Assembly (NCBI GenBank): GCA_024684055.1
Contig: JAIKXN010000023.1
Location: 53,366 to 117,365, forward strand
Direction of reading: 5' to 3'
DNA from: Lachnospiraceae bacterium
GTDB taxonomy: Bacteria; Bacillota; Clostridia; Lachnospirales; Lachnospiraceae
Length of the DNA: 64,000 bases
Shown here one piece after another: positions 35,770-45,769 of the stretch. The notes under the pieces are model-generated. The model saw only the letters and a program-made list of their open reading frames with translations, made no database searches and was not told where the DNA came from. Made by a program: the position numbers and the translations under genes. The first letter of the stretch is position 1. Each line of letters starts with the position of its first letter.

Positions 35770-36447
35770 TTATTTTGCACCGTACTCTTCGTAGTATTTG
35801 TCGATTGCAGCCTTGATCTCGTCGTTAATGATGATCTCACCCTTAACTTCCTTGTTGTATAAAGCTTCGGTTACATCCTTCATCGATACGATAGCTGCGG
35901 TTTTGAATCCGTAAGCAGCCTCGATTTCTTCAAGCGCGCTCTTTTCAGTATTGAGACCTTTTTCCATTCTGTTAAGGCTTACGATAAGTCCCACGATCTT
36001 AACATCTGCCTGCGCCTTTAAGATGGGGAATGTTTCCTCTATAGACTTGCCTGATGTTGTAACATCCTCGATAATGATCAATCTGTCACCGTCGTTTAAT
36101 TTCGAACCGAGTAAAATTCCGGTATCGCCGTGATCCTTAACTTCTTTTCTGTTGGAACAGTATCTTACTTCTTTTCCGTAAAGTTCGCTGTAAGCGATGG
36201 CTGTACATACGGAAAGAGGGATTCCTTTATATGCAGGTCCGAAAAGAACATCGAAATCATCTCCGTATGTATTATGAATAGCTTTTGCATAATACTCTCC
36301 GAGTTTCTTTAACTGATAACCGGTAACATATGCTCCGGCATTCATGAAGAAAGGCGACTTTCTTCCGCTCTTTAATGTAAAATCCCCGAATTTCAATACT
36401 TTGCTTTCTACCATAAATTCTACAAATTCTTTTTGATATGCGTCCAT
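35770..36447 (-). CDS. pyrE: Orotate phosphoribosyltransferase
   Basis: Fifth step of de novo pyrimidine synthesis: orotate + PRPP to orotidine-5'-phosphate. The 225-residue protein has the FTLKSGRKSPFF segment (23-34), GPAYKGIPL (70-78) and the PRPP-binding motif IIIEDVTTSGKS (124-135). The ATG at 36447 has a GGAGG site; the frame could be extended to 36480 but without one. No other pyr gene is near, and no PyrR-type attenuator was recognised in the leader. Confidence 0.94.
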   Translation of the reverse strand: MDAYQKEFVEFMVESKVLKFGDFTLKSGRKSPFFMNAGAYVTGYQLKKLGEYYAKAIHNTYGDDFDVLFGPAYKGIPLSVCTAIAYSELYGKEVRYCSNRKEVKDHGDTGILLGSKLNDGDRLIIIEDVTTSGKSIEETFPILKAQADVKIVGLIVSLNRMEKGLNTEKSALEEIEAAYGFKTAAIVSMKDVTEALYNKEVKGEIIINDEIKAAIDKYYEEYGAK

Positions 36448-36548
36448 TTCGACCTCCGAATCAATTATTTTCTCAAACATACAAATTTTATCATAAGAAA
36501 GGGCAAAATTAAAGACACTAATCCATTTCCTTCATATTGGACATTAAA

Positions 36549-36577
36549 TTGATAAAATCCTCTGTATATTGTATAAT
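36549..36577 (+). promoter_or_regulatory. Promoter of the GH25 lysozyme operon
   Basis: TTGATA (36549-36554), a 17-nt spacer and TATAAT (36572-36577), followed by an untranslated leader of about 60 nt. The -10 region lies in an inverted repeat, CTGTAT...ATACAG (36561-36580), which could be an operator. Confidence 0.7.
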
Positions 36578-36644
36578 ACAGAGTGATTGTTGCAAAAAAG
36601 TCATGTAACGAAACATACAATATACTACCGAAAAAGGAATCAGC

Positions 36645-37727
36645 ATGAACGAAAAAATGGAAGTAAGACCGGAAAAAAAGAAAAAAAGAAAAAGTACCGC
36701 AGGTTATGTGGTTGCAATAGTGATGTTAAGTCTCATTACACTCACATCCCTGCTTGTTGCATATGAGTCCGTAAAACTTTACAGGGACTCGATCAGGGAA
36801 GAAACAGAAACCGTGCCTGAAATCACCTATACTCAGGCTCAGGTTGACGAAATGCTTCAGAACGAAAGATCAGCCGCCGCTGAGGAAGCCCTGTTTGATT
36901 ACAGAAAAGAATTAAAGGAAACAGCCGAAAACAGCAACGGAATCGTAAGCATGTTAAGAAAAATGTATCCCGAGTATTTCGTATATTACAATTCCAATCA
37001 TTATGAATTCGTTGAAATAGACGAAACCATTCCCGCTGCTAATTTTGCAAACGAAAATATCATTTCAAGCGAAGGATTTCTCGAATACAAAGTCGACGGC
37101 GAAACACAGTCGATCAAAGGTATCGACGTTTCCAAATTCCAGGGCGATGTCGACTGGCAGAAAGTTGCGGATTCCGGAGTTAAATACGTAATGTTAAGAC
37201 TCGGGCTTCGCGGATACGAAACAGGCAAGCTTGTCATGGACGAAAACTTCGAGACAAATATCCGTGGCGCCCTTGATGCAGGTCTTGAAGTCGGTGTGTA
37301 TTTCTTTACCCAGGCGATCAATCCTGCCGAAGCAAGAGAAGAAGCCGAATACGTACTCAACGCTCTCGAGGGATACAATATCACCTATCCCGTTGCCATT
37401 GACGTTGAAGACCTTTATAACGAAAAAGCAAGAAGTTACAATCAGTCGAAAGAATCCAGAACCGAATGCGCGATAGCATTTATGGATACCGTAAAAAAAG
37501 CAGGCTACACACCCGCTGTTTACGGAAACTTAAATACATTTACAAAACTTTTGGAAATAAACAAACTCGGCGATTACGACAAATGGTTCGCCCTCTACGA
37601 TACTCAGATTTATTTCCCTTATGAAATAACCATCTGGCAGTATTCCGACAAGGGAAGTGTCGACGGAATCGAGGGCGATGTTGATTTAAACATCACATTT
37701 CCCAAAAGCAGTAAAGAAACGGAGTAA
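36645..37727 (+). CDS. Membrane-anchored GH25 lysozyme-like muramidase
   Basis: Peptidoglycan-cleaving glycosidase of family 25, 360 residues. A Lys/Arg-rich cytosolic tip is followed by a signal-anchor helix (about 23-43), a helical spacer (55-150) and the GH25 domain (about 155-355). Diagnostic motifs are KGIDVSKFQGDVDW, where the first Asp is catalytic, and VAIDVED, which supplies the other acidic residues. It is anchored in the membrane and faces the wall. It is the first gene of a plus-strand set with two small membrane proteins (gap of 2 nt to the next gene). Confidence 0.9.
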   Translation: MNEKMEVRPEKKKKRKSTAGYVVAIVMLSLITLTSLLVAYESVKLYRDSIREETETVPEITYTQAQVDEMLQNERSAAAEEALFDYRKELKETAENSNGIVSMLRKMYPEYFVYYNSNHYEFVEIDETIPAANFANENIISSEGFLEYKVDGETQSIKGIDVSKFQGDVDWQKVADSGVKYVMLRLGLRGYETGKLVMDENFETNIRGALDAGLEVGVYFFTQAINPAEAREEAEYVLNALEGYNITYPVAIDVEDLYNEKARSYNQSKESRTECAIAFMDTVKKAGYTPAVYGNLNTFTKLLEINKLGDYDKWFALYDTQIYFPYEITIWQYSDKGSVDGIEGDVDLNITFPKSSKETE

Positions 37728-37729
37728 TT

Positions 37730-38113
37730 ATGGAATACGTTAAAAGCGAAACAAAACATGTAAAAACTGCATACAGTTCGCTGACAATATCCGGAATATC
37801 AATGGTTTCGGCTTTGTTAAATGTTTTCTTTTTACCTTTTATCCTTTCTCCCATTGCGATGATTCTTTCGCATCTTTCGAAAGGAAGACTTAAAACAAAA
37901 CATGTTACAGCGAAGGCTTCGATGCTGGTAGCAATCCTTGCCATCATCATCAACTGCCTTCTCATCGGACTCAATGTATACAGATTCAAATACGATGCGG
38001 GTTACCGCGCAAAACTCGACCAGGTAACAAGAATGTATTATGGCGTATCATTTGACGAATATATGAATGAAGCCATGAAAAATCTCGGAATAGCAATTAA
38101 AGAAGCAGAATAA
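37730..38113 (+). CDS. Small DUF4190-like membrane protein
   Basis: A 127-residue protein with two hydrophobic helices (about 19-45 and 62-84) and a short charged tail. The SPIAMILSHLSKG segment between them is the pattern of DUF4190 proteins (function unknown). It starts 2 nt after the lysozyme stop, with an ACGGAG ribosome site, so it is translated from the same mRNA. Confidence 0.75.
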   Translation: MEYVKSETKHVKTAYSSLTISGISMVSALLNVFFLPFILSPIAMILSHLSKGRLKTKHVTAKASMLVAILAIIINCLLIGLNVYRFKYDAGYRAKLDQVTRMYYGVSFDEYMNEAMKNLGIAIKEAE

Positions 38114-38133
38114 TCTGATAAAAGGATAATAAT

Positions 38134-38877
38134 ATGAGCGCCACACCGTTCACTTCGTTAAACAACAAAGAAATACGTGCATATGCACGCGAAAGACTTC
38201 TCGGGAATATGTTTATCCCCGTTATGATCACCATCTTCGTTTACAGTACAAGATTTACTTTCGAAATGGTTTTGTCTCTCGGAGTATTGGGAAGGGATCT
38301 TTTTTCCTTCTTCTTTTACATTGCTCTTTTTATCGTAGTGAATTCAATCTGGGGTATAATAAAATATGGAATCTGCAATTTCTACCTTTCTTTCATTACA
38401 GGTAAAAATGCAAACCCCATCAGAATTCTTTCAGGATTCAGACAGTCAACCGAAGTAATTATCTGCGCATCCTTGTTTTTAACCGTTATTAACGTAATAC
38501 TTATGCTTCCGTATCTTATTTATACTTTCTTCTTTTCACCGAATAACTATTTAGGACTCGGAGTAAGTTTTCTTCTGCTTCTCGTGGCAAATCTTTTCTC
38601 TTTGCTTATAGAATCCTATCTTGCTCCTCTATATTTCGTAATATGCGATTATCCGGGAATGCGTCTTACAATGGTTATAATAATGACATTGTCATTAATG
38701 AATACAAGGAATTTTTTCAAATACCTTTTCCTTCAGATATCATTTATTCCTTTATACATTCTCGGAATGATATCATGCGGAATAGGTCTTCTCTGGGTAA
38801 CGCCCTACGTAAATACCTCGTATGCATATTTCTACGAGAATCTATGCTTATCCTATAAGCCTGAAGGCGAAAATTAA
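38134..38877 (+). CDS. DUF975-family membrane protein
   Basis: A 247-residue membrane protein with about six helices. The start (NNKEIRAYARERLLGNMFIP) and the ending (GIGLLWVTPYVNTSYAYFYENL) match DUF975 proteins, common in Firmicutes but without known function. It is the last of three plus-strand genes after the lysozyme. Its stop codon overlaps the stop of the oppositely oriented prfB by 4 nt (TTAA), with no room for a terminator between them. Confidence 0.83.
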   Translation: MSATPFTSLNNKEIRAYARERLLGNMFIPVMITIFVYSTRFTFEMVLSLGVLGRDLFSFFFYIALFIVVNSIWGIIKYGICNFYLSFITGKNANPIRILSGFRQSTEVIICASLFLTVINVILMLPYLIYTFFFSPNNYLGLGVSFLLLLVANLFSLLIESYLAPLYFVICDYPGMRLTMVIIMTLSLMNTRNFFKYLFLQISFIPLYILGMISCGIGLLWVTPYVNTSYAYFYENLCLSYKPEGEN

Positions 38878-39998
38878 ACGTTCTCGTTTGAAGTTTCTTC
38901 GCCGAGGCTCTTCCACTTTAAGTAAGCATTTATAAATGGATCAAGATCTCCGTCAAGCACTGCACCCGCATTGCCTGATTCTTCGTTTGTTCTTAAATCT
39001 TTTACCATGGTATAAGGCTGAAGTACATAGGATCTTATCTGGCTTCCGAAGCCGTTTTCCATTACTTCTCCTCTGATATCGTCAAGCTTGGCCGCATTTG
39101 CTTCTTCCATGAGAATAAGCAGCTTTGCTTTGAGCATCTGCATGGCCTTATCCTTGTTCTGGAACTGACTTCTCTCATTCTGGCACTGTACAACAACACC
39201 TGTGGGAATATGAGTAATTCTAACTGCAGAAGATGTTTTGTTAATGTGCTGTCCGCCGGCACCCGAAGAACGATATGTGTCGATCTTTAAATCATCGGGA
39301 TTAATCTCAACGGTATTGTCATCTTCAAGTTCAGGCATTACATCAAGAGATGCAAATGAAGTCTGTCTCTTGCCCTGAGCGTTAAAAGGTGAAATACGTA
39401 CAAGTCTATGTACTCCCTTTTCTCCTTTAAGATAACCGTATGCATTCGGACCGTTAACCTGCCATGCAACGGATTTGATGCCTGCTTCATCTCCTTCGAG
39501 ATAATCCAGAACTTCTACCTTGAAACCTTTCTTTTCAGCCCATCTTGTATACATTCTGTAAAGAATGCTTACCCAGTCGCAGCTTTCGGTTCCTCCTGCT
39601 CCGGCATTTAATCTCAAAATTGCGTTGCAGGAATCATGTTCTCCTGAAAGAAGCATGGAAATACGCATGTCTTCGAGTTTGTTTTTGAATTCTTCGAATT
39701 CTTTTACAATATCTTCCTCGAGACCTTCATCGTCTTCCGCCAGATCGATAAGATCCAGAATATCCTGAAACTGACCTTCCAGATTTCTTACATCGCTTAT
39801 GGTATTTTTATAAAACTTGCATTCCGTACTTAACTTATTCGCTCTGTCGACATCATTCCAGAAAGTTGGCTCCTGCATTTCCCTTTCGATCTCGGATACC
39901 CTCTCTTCTTTTCTTTCTATGTCGCATGATAATTTAACCTGAGTCAGATTATCTTTAAGCGAAAGCAATTCGGTTTTAATATTATCCAAAAGTACCAC
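38874..39998 (-). CDS. prfB: Peptide chain release factor 2
   Basis: RF2 recognises UGA and UAA stop codons on the ribosome and triggers peptide release. The 374-residue protein has the codon-reading SPF tripeptide (203-205) and the catalytic GGQ (248-250) in SGAGGQHINKT. Unlike most bacterial prfB genes, the frame runs unbroken from the start: at the usual shift site (codons 23-26) the reading is L-S-C-D (TTA TCA TGC GAC), without an in-frame UGA. The start is a GTG 13 nt after the VWA gene, so it is probably the last gene of that operon. Confidence 0.95.
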   Translation of the reverse strand: MVLLDNIKTELLSLKDNLTQVKLSCDIERKEERVSEIEREMQEPTFWNDVDRANKLSTECKFYKNTISDVRNLEGQFQDILDLIDLAEDDEGLEEDIVKEFEEFKNKLEDMRISMLLSGEHDSCNAILRLNAGAGGTESCDWVSILYRMYTRWAEKKGFKVEVLDYLEGDEAGIKSVAWQVNGPNAYGYLKGEKGVHRLVRISPFNAQGKRQTSFASLDVMPELEDDNTVEINPDDLKIDTYRSSGAGGQHINKTSSAVRITHIPTGVVVQCQNERSQFQNKDKAMQMLKAKLLILMEEANAAKLDDIRGEVMENGFGSQIRSYVLQPYTMVKDLRTNEESGNAGAVLDGDLDPFINAYLKWKSLGEETSNENV

Positions 39999-40011
39999 TT
40001 AACTTACCTCA

Positions 40012-43000
40012 CTATTTGTCGTCCCTTATCCAGACTCTGGTCTTGGGCGCGGCACTCGTAGCCTTACCGTTATCGGATTTAAAGACTTTTTCGTTATTTG
40101 TATTCTGTGCTTTGTTTTCTGTTTTTTCTCTGAAGTAAATATTCTTTGCCGCATCTTCGGGTTTTCTCTCAAAGGTTCTGACTTTGGGCTGAGGATTATT
40201 TTCTTCCGCTGAGAATCTGTTCTTATTAAGTGAAGAGAACGAATTTGTTCCCGAAGCCGAAGCGGCAGGCTGATTCGGTTGAGCCGGTTTGCTCTGCTGC
40301 GGTACAGTCTGTGTTTTCGTAACCGCAGAAGTACCTGCTGCAGGTTTACTCTTCGTATTTCCTACAGACATATTGATAATTTCAGACTTCTCAGATTCCG
40401 AAGGTTCTTCTTTCGAAGTTTCTTCTTTGAGAATTCTGGCCTCTTCTTTTCTCTTCTTTGCCTCGTTTTCGCTCTTGTTCTTTGCTCTCTTTGCAGCAAT
40501 CTTGTCAACAAATGAAAGCGACAGGTGGAATCTTCTTACAGCGATGTCAATAAGGAATAACAGTGATGCGATTATAAGAAGCGGGATCCATAAATTGAAA
40601 CGTGCTTTTACAAATTCCGGATTGATCTTAAATACCTCCTTCGGATTCTCGATAAACTGCGCGCCGGTACTTGCGGCAAATTCATCAAGAAGCGTATTGT
40701 CCGGATAGAAAATATATTCAAGCGAATACTGCATTATGGCTGCAGTATTGATCGAACTTACGATTTCTTCCTTATCCTGCTGCTGAACGTTAATCGTATA
40801 AATACCGGTTTCTTTGGTGTCTATCTGCGCACTGTATTCACCGGGCTTTACCGCATCAAGTTCTATCTCACTAGAGTTGCCGTTTTCATCGTAAACCGTG
40901 GCATAAACTTTGGTATCTGCCGAATACTCTTCGGTTGTATAGGTTACTACGGCTTTGTTGCCCTTTTGTTCAACATTTGCATAAGTACCTTCCATACCGT
41001 TGTCTTCGCTCAGGATCTTCATGATATTATGCCATAAAAGCGTAGTATTCTCCCAGTTAGAATATTCCGCCGACCATTCGCCCGAAATGTCCGATGTCCA
41101 GGCAACCGTTTTGCCGAGTCCATACTGCCAATAAGACAGTATCGGGTCATTCTGGAACGATTCGAGAAGATCTATAGACCTCTCTTTCTTGGTAGTGGCC
41201 ACATATCCGTAAAGATCCGGCATACCATCTGCCGCAACTTCTCTGATTATCTTATCGTTACTTGTTACTGTAGGTGAAAATACTTCTTCAACAATATACG
41301 TATTTGAAGCAAGGAATACTTCCTGTGCGAAAATACGGGGCAAATCGGTATTTTCGTCAGAATAGAAAATACGTCCGTTTCCTTTTGTGGCAAGGTCTTC
41401 AAGAAGCTGATCGTTACATCCGCTTCCGACAGCAACACATGAAAGTGTAATACCGGCTGAATTCATAATGTTAAGAAGCTGATCGTAGCCCGTATTATAA
41501 TCCTGTCCGTCTGTAAGAAGAACAATATGCTTTATGGCTGCATTACACTTGTTTATATCATTTACGGCTGCTTCAAGAGCGGGATAAATACTTGTTCCGC
41601 CACCGCTCGGGATACCGTAAATCTTTCTTTGTATATCTTCCTTGTTATCAACATTCTGAATAGGAACAACTCTTGTATACATATCATCAAAAGCGATAAC
41701 CCCTACATAGTCCGTGGGTCTTAAATAGTCTACAGCAGCTGCCGCAGACTGCTTTGCAAGATCAAGATATGTAATAACGGAACCGTCATCCATCGAACCC
41801 GAATGGTCTATAACCATTACCATGGCCATGCTCGGAACTTCGTTTTCACCGTTAATATCCATATATACGGGTGACATTTCTTCAAGAACCGTATCCTTGT
41901 ATCCGCCAAGAGCAAATGACTGTGAACCGCCTGTCATAATAAGACCGCCGCCGTTATTTTTTACAAATTCATCAAGAAGGTCGGGGAATTCTTCTCTTAA
42001 ATCCCCCCTGAAAACATCGACCAAAGCCACGGAAGAATACTGCATAAGCGAAGGCATATCCGTGGGAACGGTTCCGGGGGATGCCAAATCATACTCGATT
42101 CCGATGGAATCAAGTACATTTCTGAAGTTTTTCGAATTGCCCTGCGTTCCTTCAACAATAAGAACCGGAAGCTGGGTTTCGATATTTGTATAAGCCGAGA
42201 ATTCGTTGTTTACGGTAATTGTATCTTTCTTGGATTCAACAACTACTTTATATGTCTTTAAACCTTCATTTGACTGGGTATCAACGAAAATAAGCTGGTT
42301 GGTACCTTTCTGAAGATGAACTTCCTGTTCGCCCTTAAGTGTACGACCTGCATAAAGTTTAACCACAGCATCACATGCAACATTGCTTTCGACTTCAACT
42401 TCGATGTTAAAGTTCTCTCCGAGACCGACCTGATTGGGAATGGACATATCGGATACATATACTTCATCCGATACATCTTCTTCAAGTTCTTTAATCTCAA
42501 ATACACATCCGCTGGCAATAACGTCTGCAGCCGCACTCTTTAAAGCACCCTCGTTTTCGTTTCCGTCTGTAATCAGCACGATTCTTGAAGCCGAATCGGA
42601 AGGAAGCTGTGTAACGGCAAGCTTTACCGCTTCTTCAAGGTTGGTAGCACCGGTATTGACATCCGTCTGGAATTGACTGAATGCAACATCCTGAGAAATA
42701 AACTGTTCTACTCTCGAATCCTCACCGAAGGCAATAACGCCGATATAATCATTCTTTTTCTTGTCTTTTACGGCTTCATTTACAAAAGTGATAAGTTCGT
42801 TTCGCTTGTCTCTGACCGAATCGGAAACATCGACCAGAAAGATTGTTGTAGTATTCCTTCCCGTAAATTTAAGGCTGAATCCCGCCAATGCAAAAATCAG
42901 CGCCAGAAACAAAAATGCTCTTATCGCTATCTGTCCGATTTTGGACCCTTTTTCTCTTGTAAACATGAAATGCTGCGTAATGATCAAAAATAAAGCAGCA

Positions 43001-43047
43001 ACGGGTATCAGTAAAAGATACCACGGATTTTCAAACGAAATACTCAT
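40012..43047 (-). CDS. Large membrane protein with two VWA domains and a GATase-like fold
   Basis: A 1011-residue protein. Two N-terminal helices (about 9-27 and 42-58) precede a VWA domain with MIDAS DVSDS (73-77), a beta-sandwich region (about 200-290), a class I glutamine-amidotransferase-like fold (293-395) without an evident Cys, and a second VWA domain with DHSGS (414-418). A third helix (about 810-830) is followed by a long Lys/Glu, then Pro/Gln/Ser-rich cytosolic tail. It resembles the large VWA partner in MoxR-DUF58 clusters. By context it binds metal-dependent protein ligands at the outer membrane face. Confidence 0.85.
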   Translation of the reverse strand: MSISFENPWYLLLIPVAALFLIITQHFMFTREKGSKIGQIAIRAFLFLALIFALAGFSLKFTGRNTTTIFLVDVSDSVRDKRNELITFVNEAVKDKKKNDYIGVIAFGEDSRVEQFISQDVAFSQFQTDVNTGATNLEEAVKLAVTQLPSDSASRIVLITDGNENEGALKSAAADVIASGCVFEIKELEEDVSDEVYVSDMSIPNQVGLGENFNIEVEVESNVACDAVVKLYAGRTLKGEQEVHLQKGTNQLIFVDTQSNEGLKTYKVVVESKKDTITVNNEFSAYTNIETQLPVLIVEGTQGNSKNFRNVLDSIGIEYDLASPGTVPTDMPSLMQYSSVALVDVFRGDLREEFPDLLDEFVKNNGGGLIMTGGSQSFALGGYKDTVLEEMSPVYMDINGENEVPSMAMVMVIDHSGSMDDGSVITYLDLAKQSAAAAVDYLRPTDYVGVIAFDDMYTRVVPIQNVDNKEDIQRKIYGIPSGGGTSIYPALEAAVNDINKCNAAIKHIVLLTDGQDYNTGYDQLLNIMNSAGITLSCVAVGSGCNDQLLEDLATKGNGRIFYSDENTDLPRIFAQEVFLASNTYIVEEVFSPTVTSNDKIIREVAADGMPDLYGYVATTKKERSIDLLESFQNDPILSYWQYGLGKTVAWTSDISGEWSAEYSNWENTTLLWHNIMKILSEDNGMEGTYANVEQKGNKAVVTYTTEEYSADTKVYATVYDENGNSSEIELDAVKPGEYSAQIDTKETGIYTINVQQQDKEEIVSSINTAAIMQYSLEYIFYPDNTLLDEFAASTGAQFIENPKEVFKINPEFVKARFNLWIPLLIIASLLFLIDIAVRRFHLSLSFVDKIAAKRAKNKSENEAKKRKEEARILKEETSKEEPSESEKSEIINMSVGNTKSKPAAGTSAVTKTQTVPQQSKPAQPNQPAASASGTNSFSSLNKNRFSAEENNPQPKVRTFERKPEDAAKNIYFREKTENKAQNTNNEKVFKSDNGKATSAAPKTRVWIRDDK

Positions 43048-43059
43048 AATTATCCTCGA

Positions 43060-44883
43060 TTACCTTCTGAGACTGAGAACCCATTCCAAAGCAAGCAGAA
43101 CAAGTGCCAGAAGAATAATAAAATTACGCAAATTGAATATGCCTTTTACTTCCGTAACAATATTTTCATCGGAAGAAGCATACATCGAAGGATGCATATC
43201 TATCTTACTCTCCGATGTCGGGAAGTTAACCACAAAAGAATCCTCTCTGGGATTGCCTTCCACAGTCTGTGAAATCTGATATACGCCAAACTGTTCGGTA
43301 TCGGTAAAATTGTATCGATAATCCGTAAGTCCCACAGTATCACCCGAAGGTTTTACAACTTTGGGAAGATCTCCGTCGGCGTTGGCATTTATGGCTACAC
43401 CGTCACCGCTTTGGAATACGCGGTTTGCCAGGATACCTGAATTGGAACACTCATTGATGAGGTTATATATAAGAAGCGGGAATTCCATATAAAGAGGGAA
43501 ATCCGAGTTATGAATGTTGAAACCGAACATTGCATACTTTCTTCCTTCTTTTTCAGAAAGAAAAGCTACACATCCGTCATCCGAACCGTCTTCCGCATAT
43601 GCTTCAAGGAATGCCTGACCGTACTCGGGAACCTTATATGAATAAGTCTTGGCAACCACAAAATCGATACCTTCAAGGTACTGAGTGGTTTTGGATTCAA
43701 CACCAAGTATTCTTCGCATATCGTCATAGTACTCATCCACTGTGGCGATTTCATCGCATTCGCATCCGAATGTAATAATGTTTCCGTGATCCGGAAGCTG
43801 TGCGGGAAGCATGCTGTCAAATATGTAAATATCATATTTCTGTTTTGCAAACTCACTGAAATTCTCTATATCTTTCGATGTCGTTACAGCCACATTTGGA
43901 AGAAGTTCAAGAGCATTGGTCAGATATACGTTTGCATTAGTCATAAGCAGAATCCTGCATTCACTCGATTCGGAAAGGATATCGTAACAGATATTATCCG
44001 CATCGAGAGCATCCTTGCCGGAAATCTGAACATAGTATGCCGTACTCATAAGTTTTGCATCTTCAAAGAATACTATTTCCGACGAGTTTGCATCTATTTC
44101 AACTTCTTTTGTTTCGATTAAAACGTCATTCTGATAAATGGAAACGTCTCTCTTGACTTTTTCCTTGCCCGAATTTGTTAACTTAACAAGAATATCAAGT
44201 CGGTCTTCTTTATATCCGTGGCTGACATAATCGATGGAAACATTGTCTCTTTCAGAGAAAACATCAACAACGGTTGCATCGAGCGAATCCACGTCAACAG
44301 TCGAGTCCGTAATGACAAGTGTCTGAAGTCCCTTGGAATCCAAAGCAAGCGCTTGTGCCATCTCGACACCTTCGGTGGCATCTCCGCTGAAATTGGAAGC
44401 TTTGATATTCTTTATCTGATCGATTACTTCGTTTTTGTTCTGTACCTTACTGGTTAAAAGAATCGCATTCTTGTCGGAAGTGATAACGGATATTTCCGTG
44501 CCCATTCTTAAATTTCTGACATAACTTACCGCTTCTTCCTTAGCCTTGTCGATTCTTGACTGATTATCGTCATACATGTAATTCATGCTGGCAGAAGTAT
44601 CAATTACAACACAGGCTTTTCCAGTAGAAACAAGACTCGACAGAAAATACGGACTCATAAGTGCCACAATGAGCACCAGAAGCGTAATAATCTGAAGAAT
44701 CATCAGCCAGTTCTTTTTTAATTTTTCCCATGGTGTATTGGCCCTGTCGTTTCTGACCATCTCGCTCCATAAGAAAAGAGATGCGACTTTCTGATCCTTG
44801 GCTTTCTGCTTGAGGATGTACATAATAATGATTACCGGTACAAGCAGAACAAAAGCCAGCGGCCATAAATGAGTGAATTTCAT
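43060..44883 (-). CDS. BatA-like protein with VWA domain
   Basis: A 607-residue membrane protein: two N-terminal helices (about 7-24 and 57-78) around a BatA/aerotolerance N-terminal domain (PWEKLKKNW block), a VWA domain with MIDAS DTSAS (95-99), a beta-rich middle and a final helix (585-602). BatA-family proteins work with MoxR ATPases and DUF58 proteins; their exact role is not settled. It lies 12 nt after the DUF58 gene and 12 nt before the double-VWA gene. Confidence 0.86.
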   Translation of the reverse strand: MKFTHLWPLAFVLLVPVIIIMYILKQKAKDQKVASLFLWSEMVRNDRANTPWEKLKKNWLMILQIITLLVLIVALMSPYFLSSLVSTGKACVVIDTSASMNYMYDDNQSRIDKAKEEAVSYVRNLRMGTEISVITSDKNAILLTSKVQNKNEVIDQIKNIKASNFSGDATEGVEMAQALALDSKGLQTLVITDSTVDVDSLDATVVDVFSERDNVSIDYVSHGYKEDRLDILVKLTNSGKEKVKRDVSIYQNDVLIETKEVEIDANSSEIVFFEDAKLMSTAYYVQISGKDALDADNICYDILSESSECRILLMTNANVYLTNALELLPNVAVTTSKDIENFSEFAKQKYDIYIFDSMLPAQLPDHGNIITFGCECDEIATVDEYYDDMRRILGVESKTTQYLEGIDFVVAKTYSYKVPEYGQAFLEAYAEDGSDDGCVAFLSEKEGRKYAMFGFNIHNSDFPLYMEFPLLIYNLINECSNSGILANRVFQSGDGVAINANADGDLPKVVKPSGDTVGLTDYRYNFTDTEQFGVYQISQTVEGNPREDSFVVNFPTSESKIDMHPSMYASSDENIVTEVKGIFNLRNFIILLALVLLALEWVLSLRR

Positions 44884-44895
44884 TTTTATATTTTC

Positions 44896-45768
44896 CTAAA
44901 CCTTTTTTGCAAGTTTTGCGAGCGACGAGAAGAAAAGGGAATCGCATGAATCCGATGAATTGACACGAATATACGTTACCGCGTATCTTTTGCACATCGT
45001 TTCGGTTTCATTCAGAAATCTGTTAAGCGAATCCTTGTAGGTTTTTACCGCTGCCGCCGAAAATGATACTCTGAGACTGCCGATCGTTTCGGAATCCTGC
45101 AGATTCAAAGTACCCTCATATCTCGGATCAAGTTCTTCATCCGAGAGAACGTGAATTAAAACCACATCCTGTTTTTTGTATTTAAGATACTTGATCACTT
45201 CATCGAGTTCATCCGTATATCCGTCTGTGATGAGAAACGAAAGACCTCTGTTTTTGAATTCTTTTTCCTTAATGCTCTTAAAAAGATCATTGCTTCCTCC
45301 CATCGGAGTTTCTTCAAGGAACTTAATGCAGCGGATAAACGCCTGCATTCCGGAATAACTTCCCGCAGTAACAACATGGTTATCCTTAAGCGTATTAATA
45401 TAGAGTCTGTCTCCGTTTTCAAGAACGATGTAGGAAAGCGCCCCCGCTATTCTTTTGGCACAGACTTCCTTGGATTTCTCTCCGAATTTCATTGACTCGG
45501 AACAGTCCATGAAAATCTGGAAAACACCTTCCTTCTCTTCCATGAAAAGTTTGACAAACAGCTTGTCAAAACGGCCGTATGCATTCCAGTCTATCCTTCG
45601 GATGTCATCACCGATCATATATTCTCTGAAGTCCGAAAATTCAACACTGTTACCTTTTGAATTACTCTTTCTTCCGCCGGCCTGACCACTCGCGATATTT
45701 AAAGCAATGCTCATACGGAGTGTATGAAGTTTTTCGTAAAACTCACTGTTAAATATCTGTTCCATCAA
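44896..45768 (-). CDS. DUF58 protein
   Basis: A 290-residue soluble DUF58 protein. The family signature begins DFREYMIGDDIRRIDWNA (46-63) and is followed by a VWA-like fold with DCSES (88-92) in the MIDAS position. The N-terminal membrane helices seen in some DUF58 proteins are absent, so this is the short cytosolic type. It starts 1 nt after the MoxR stop. DUF58 and MoxR are near-constant partners. Confidence 0.9.
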   Translation of the reverse strand: MMEQIFNSEFYEKLHTLRMSIALNIASGQAGGRKSNSKGNSVEFSDFREYMIGDDIRRIDWNAYGRFDKLFVKLFMEEKEGVFQIFMDCSESMKFGEKSKEVCAKRIAGALSYIVLENGDRLYINTLKDNHVVTAGSYSGMQAFIRCIKFLEETPMGGSNDLFKSIKEKEFKNRGLSFLITDGYTDELDEVIKYLKYKKQDVVLIHVLSDEELDPRYEGTLNLQDSETIGSLRVSFSAAAVKTYKDSLNRFLNETETMCKRYAVTYIRVNSSDSCDSLFFSSLAKLAKKV

Positions 45769-45769
45769 T

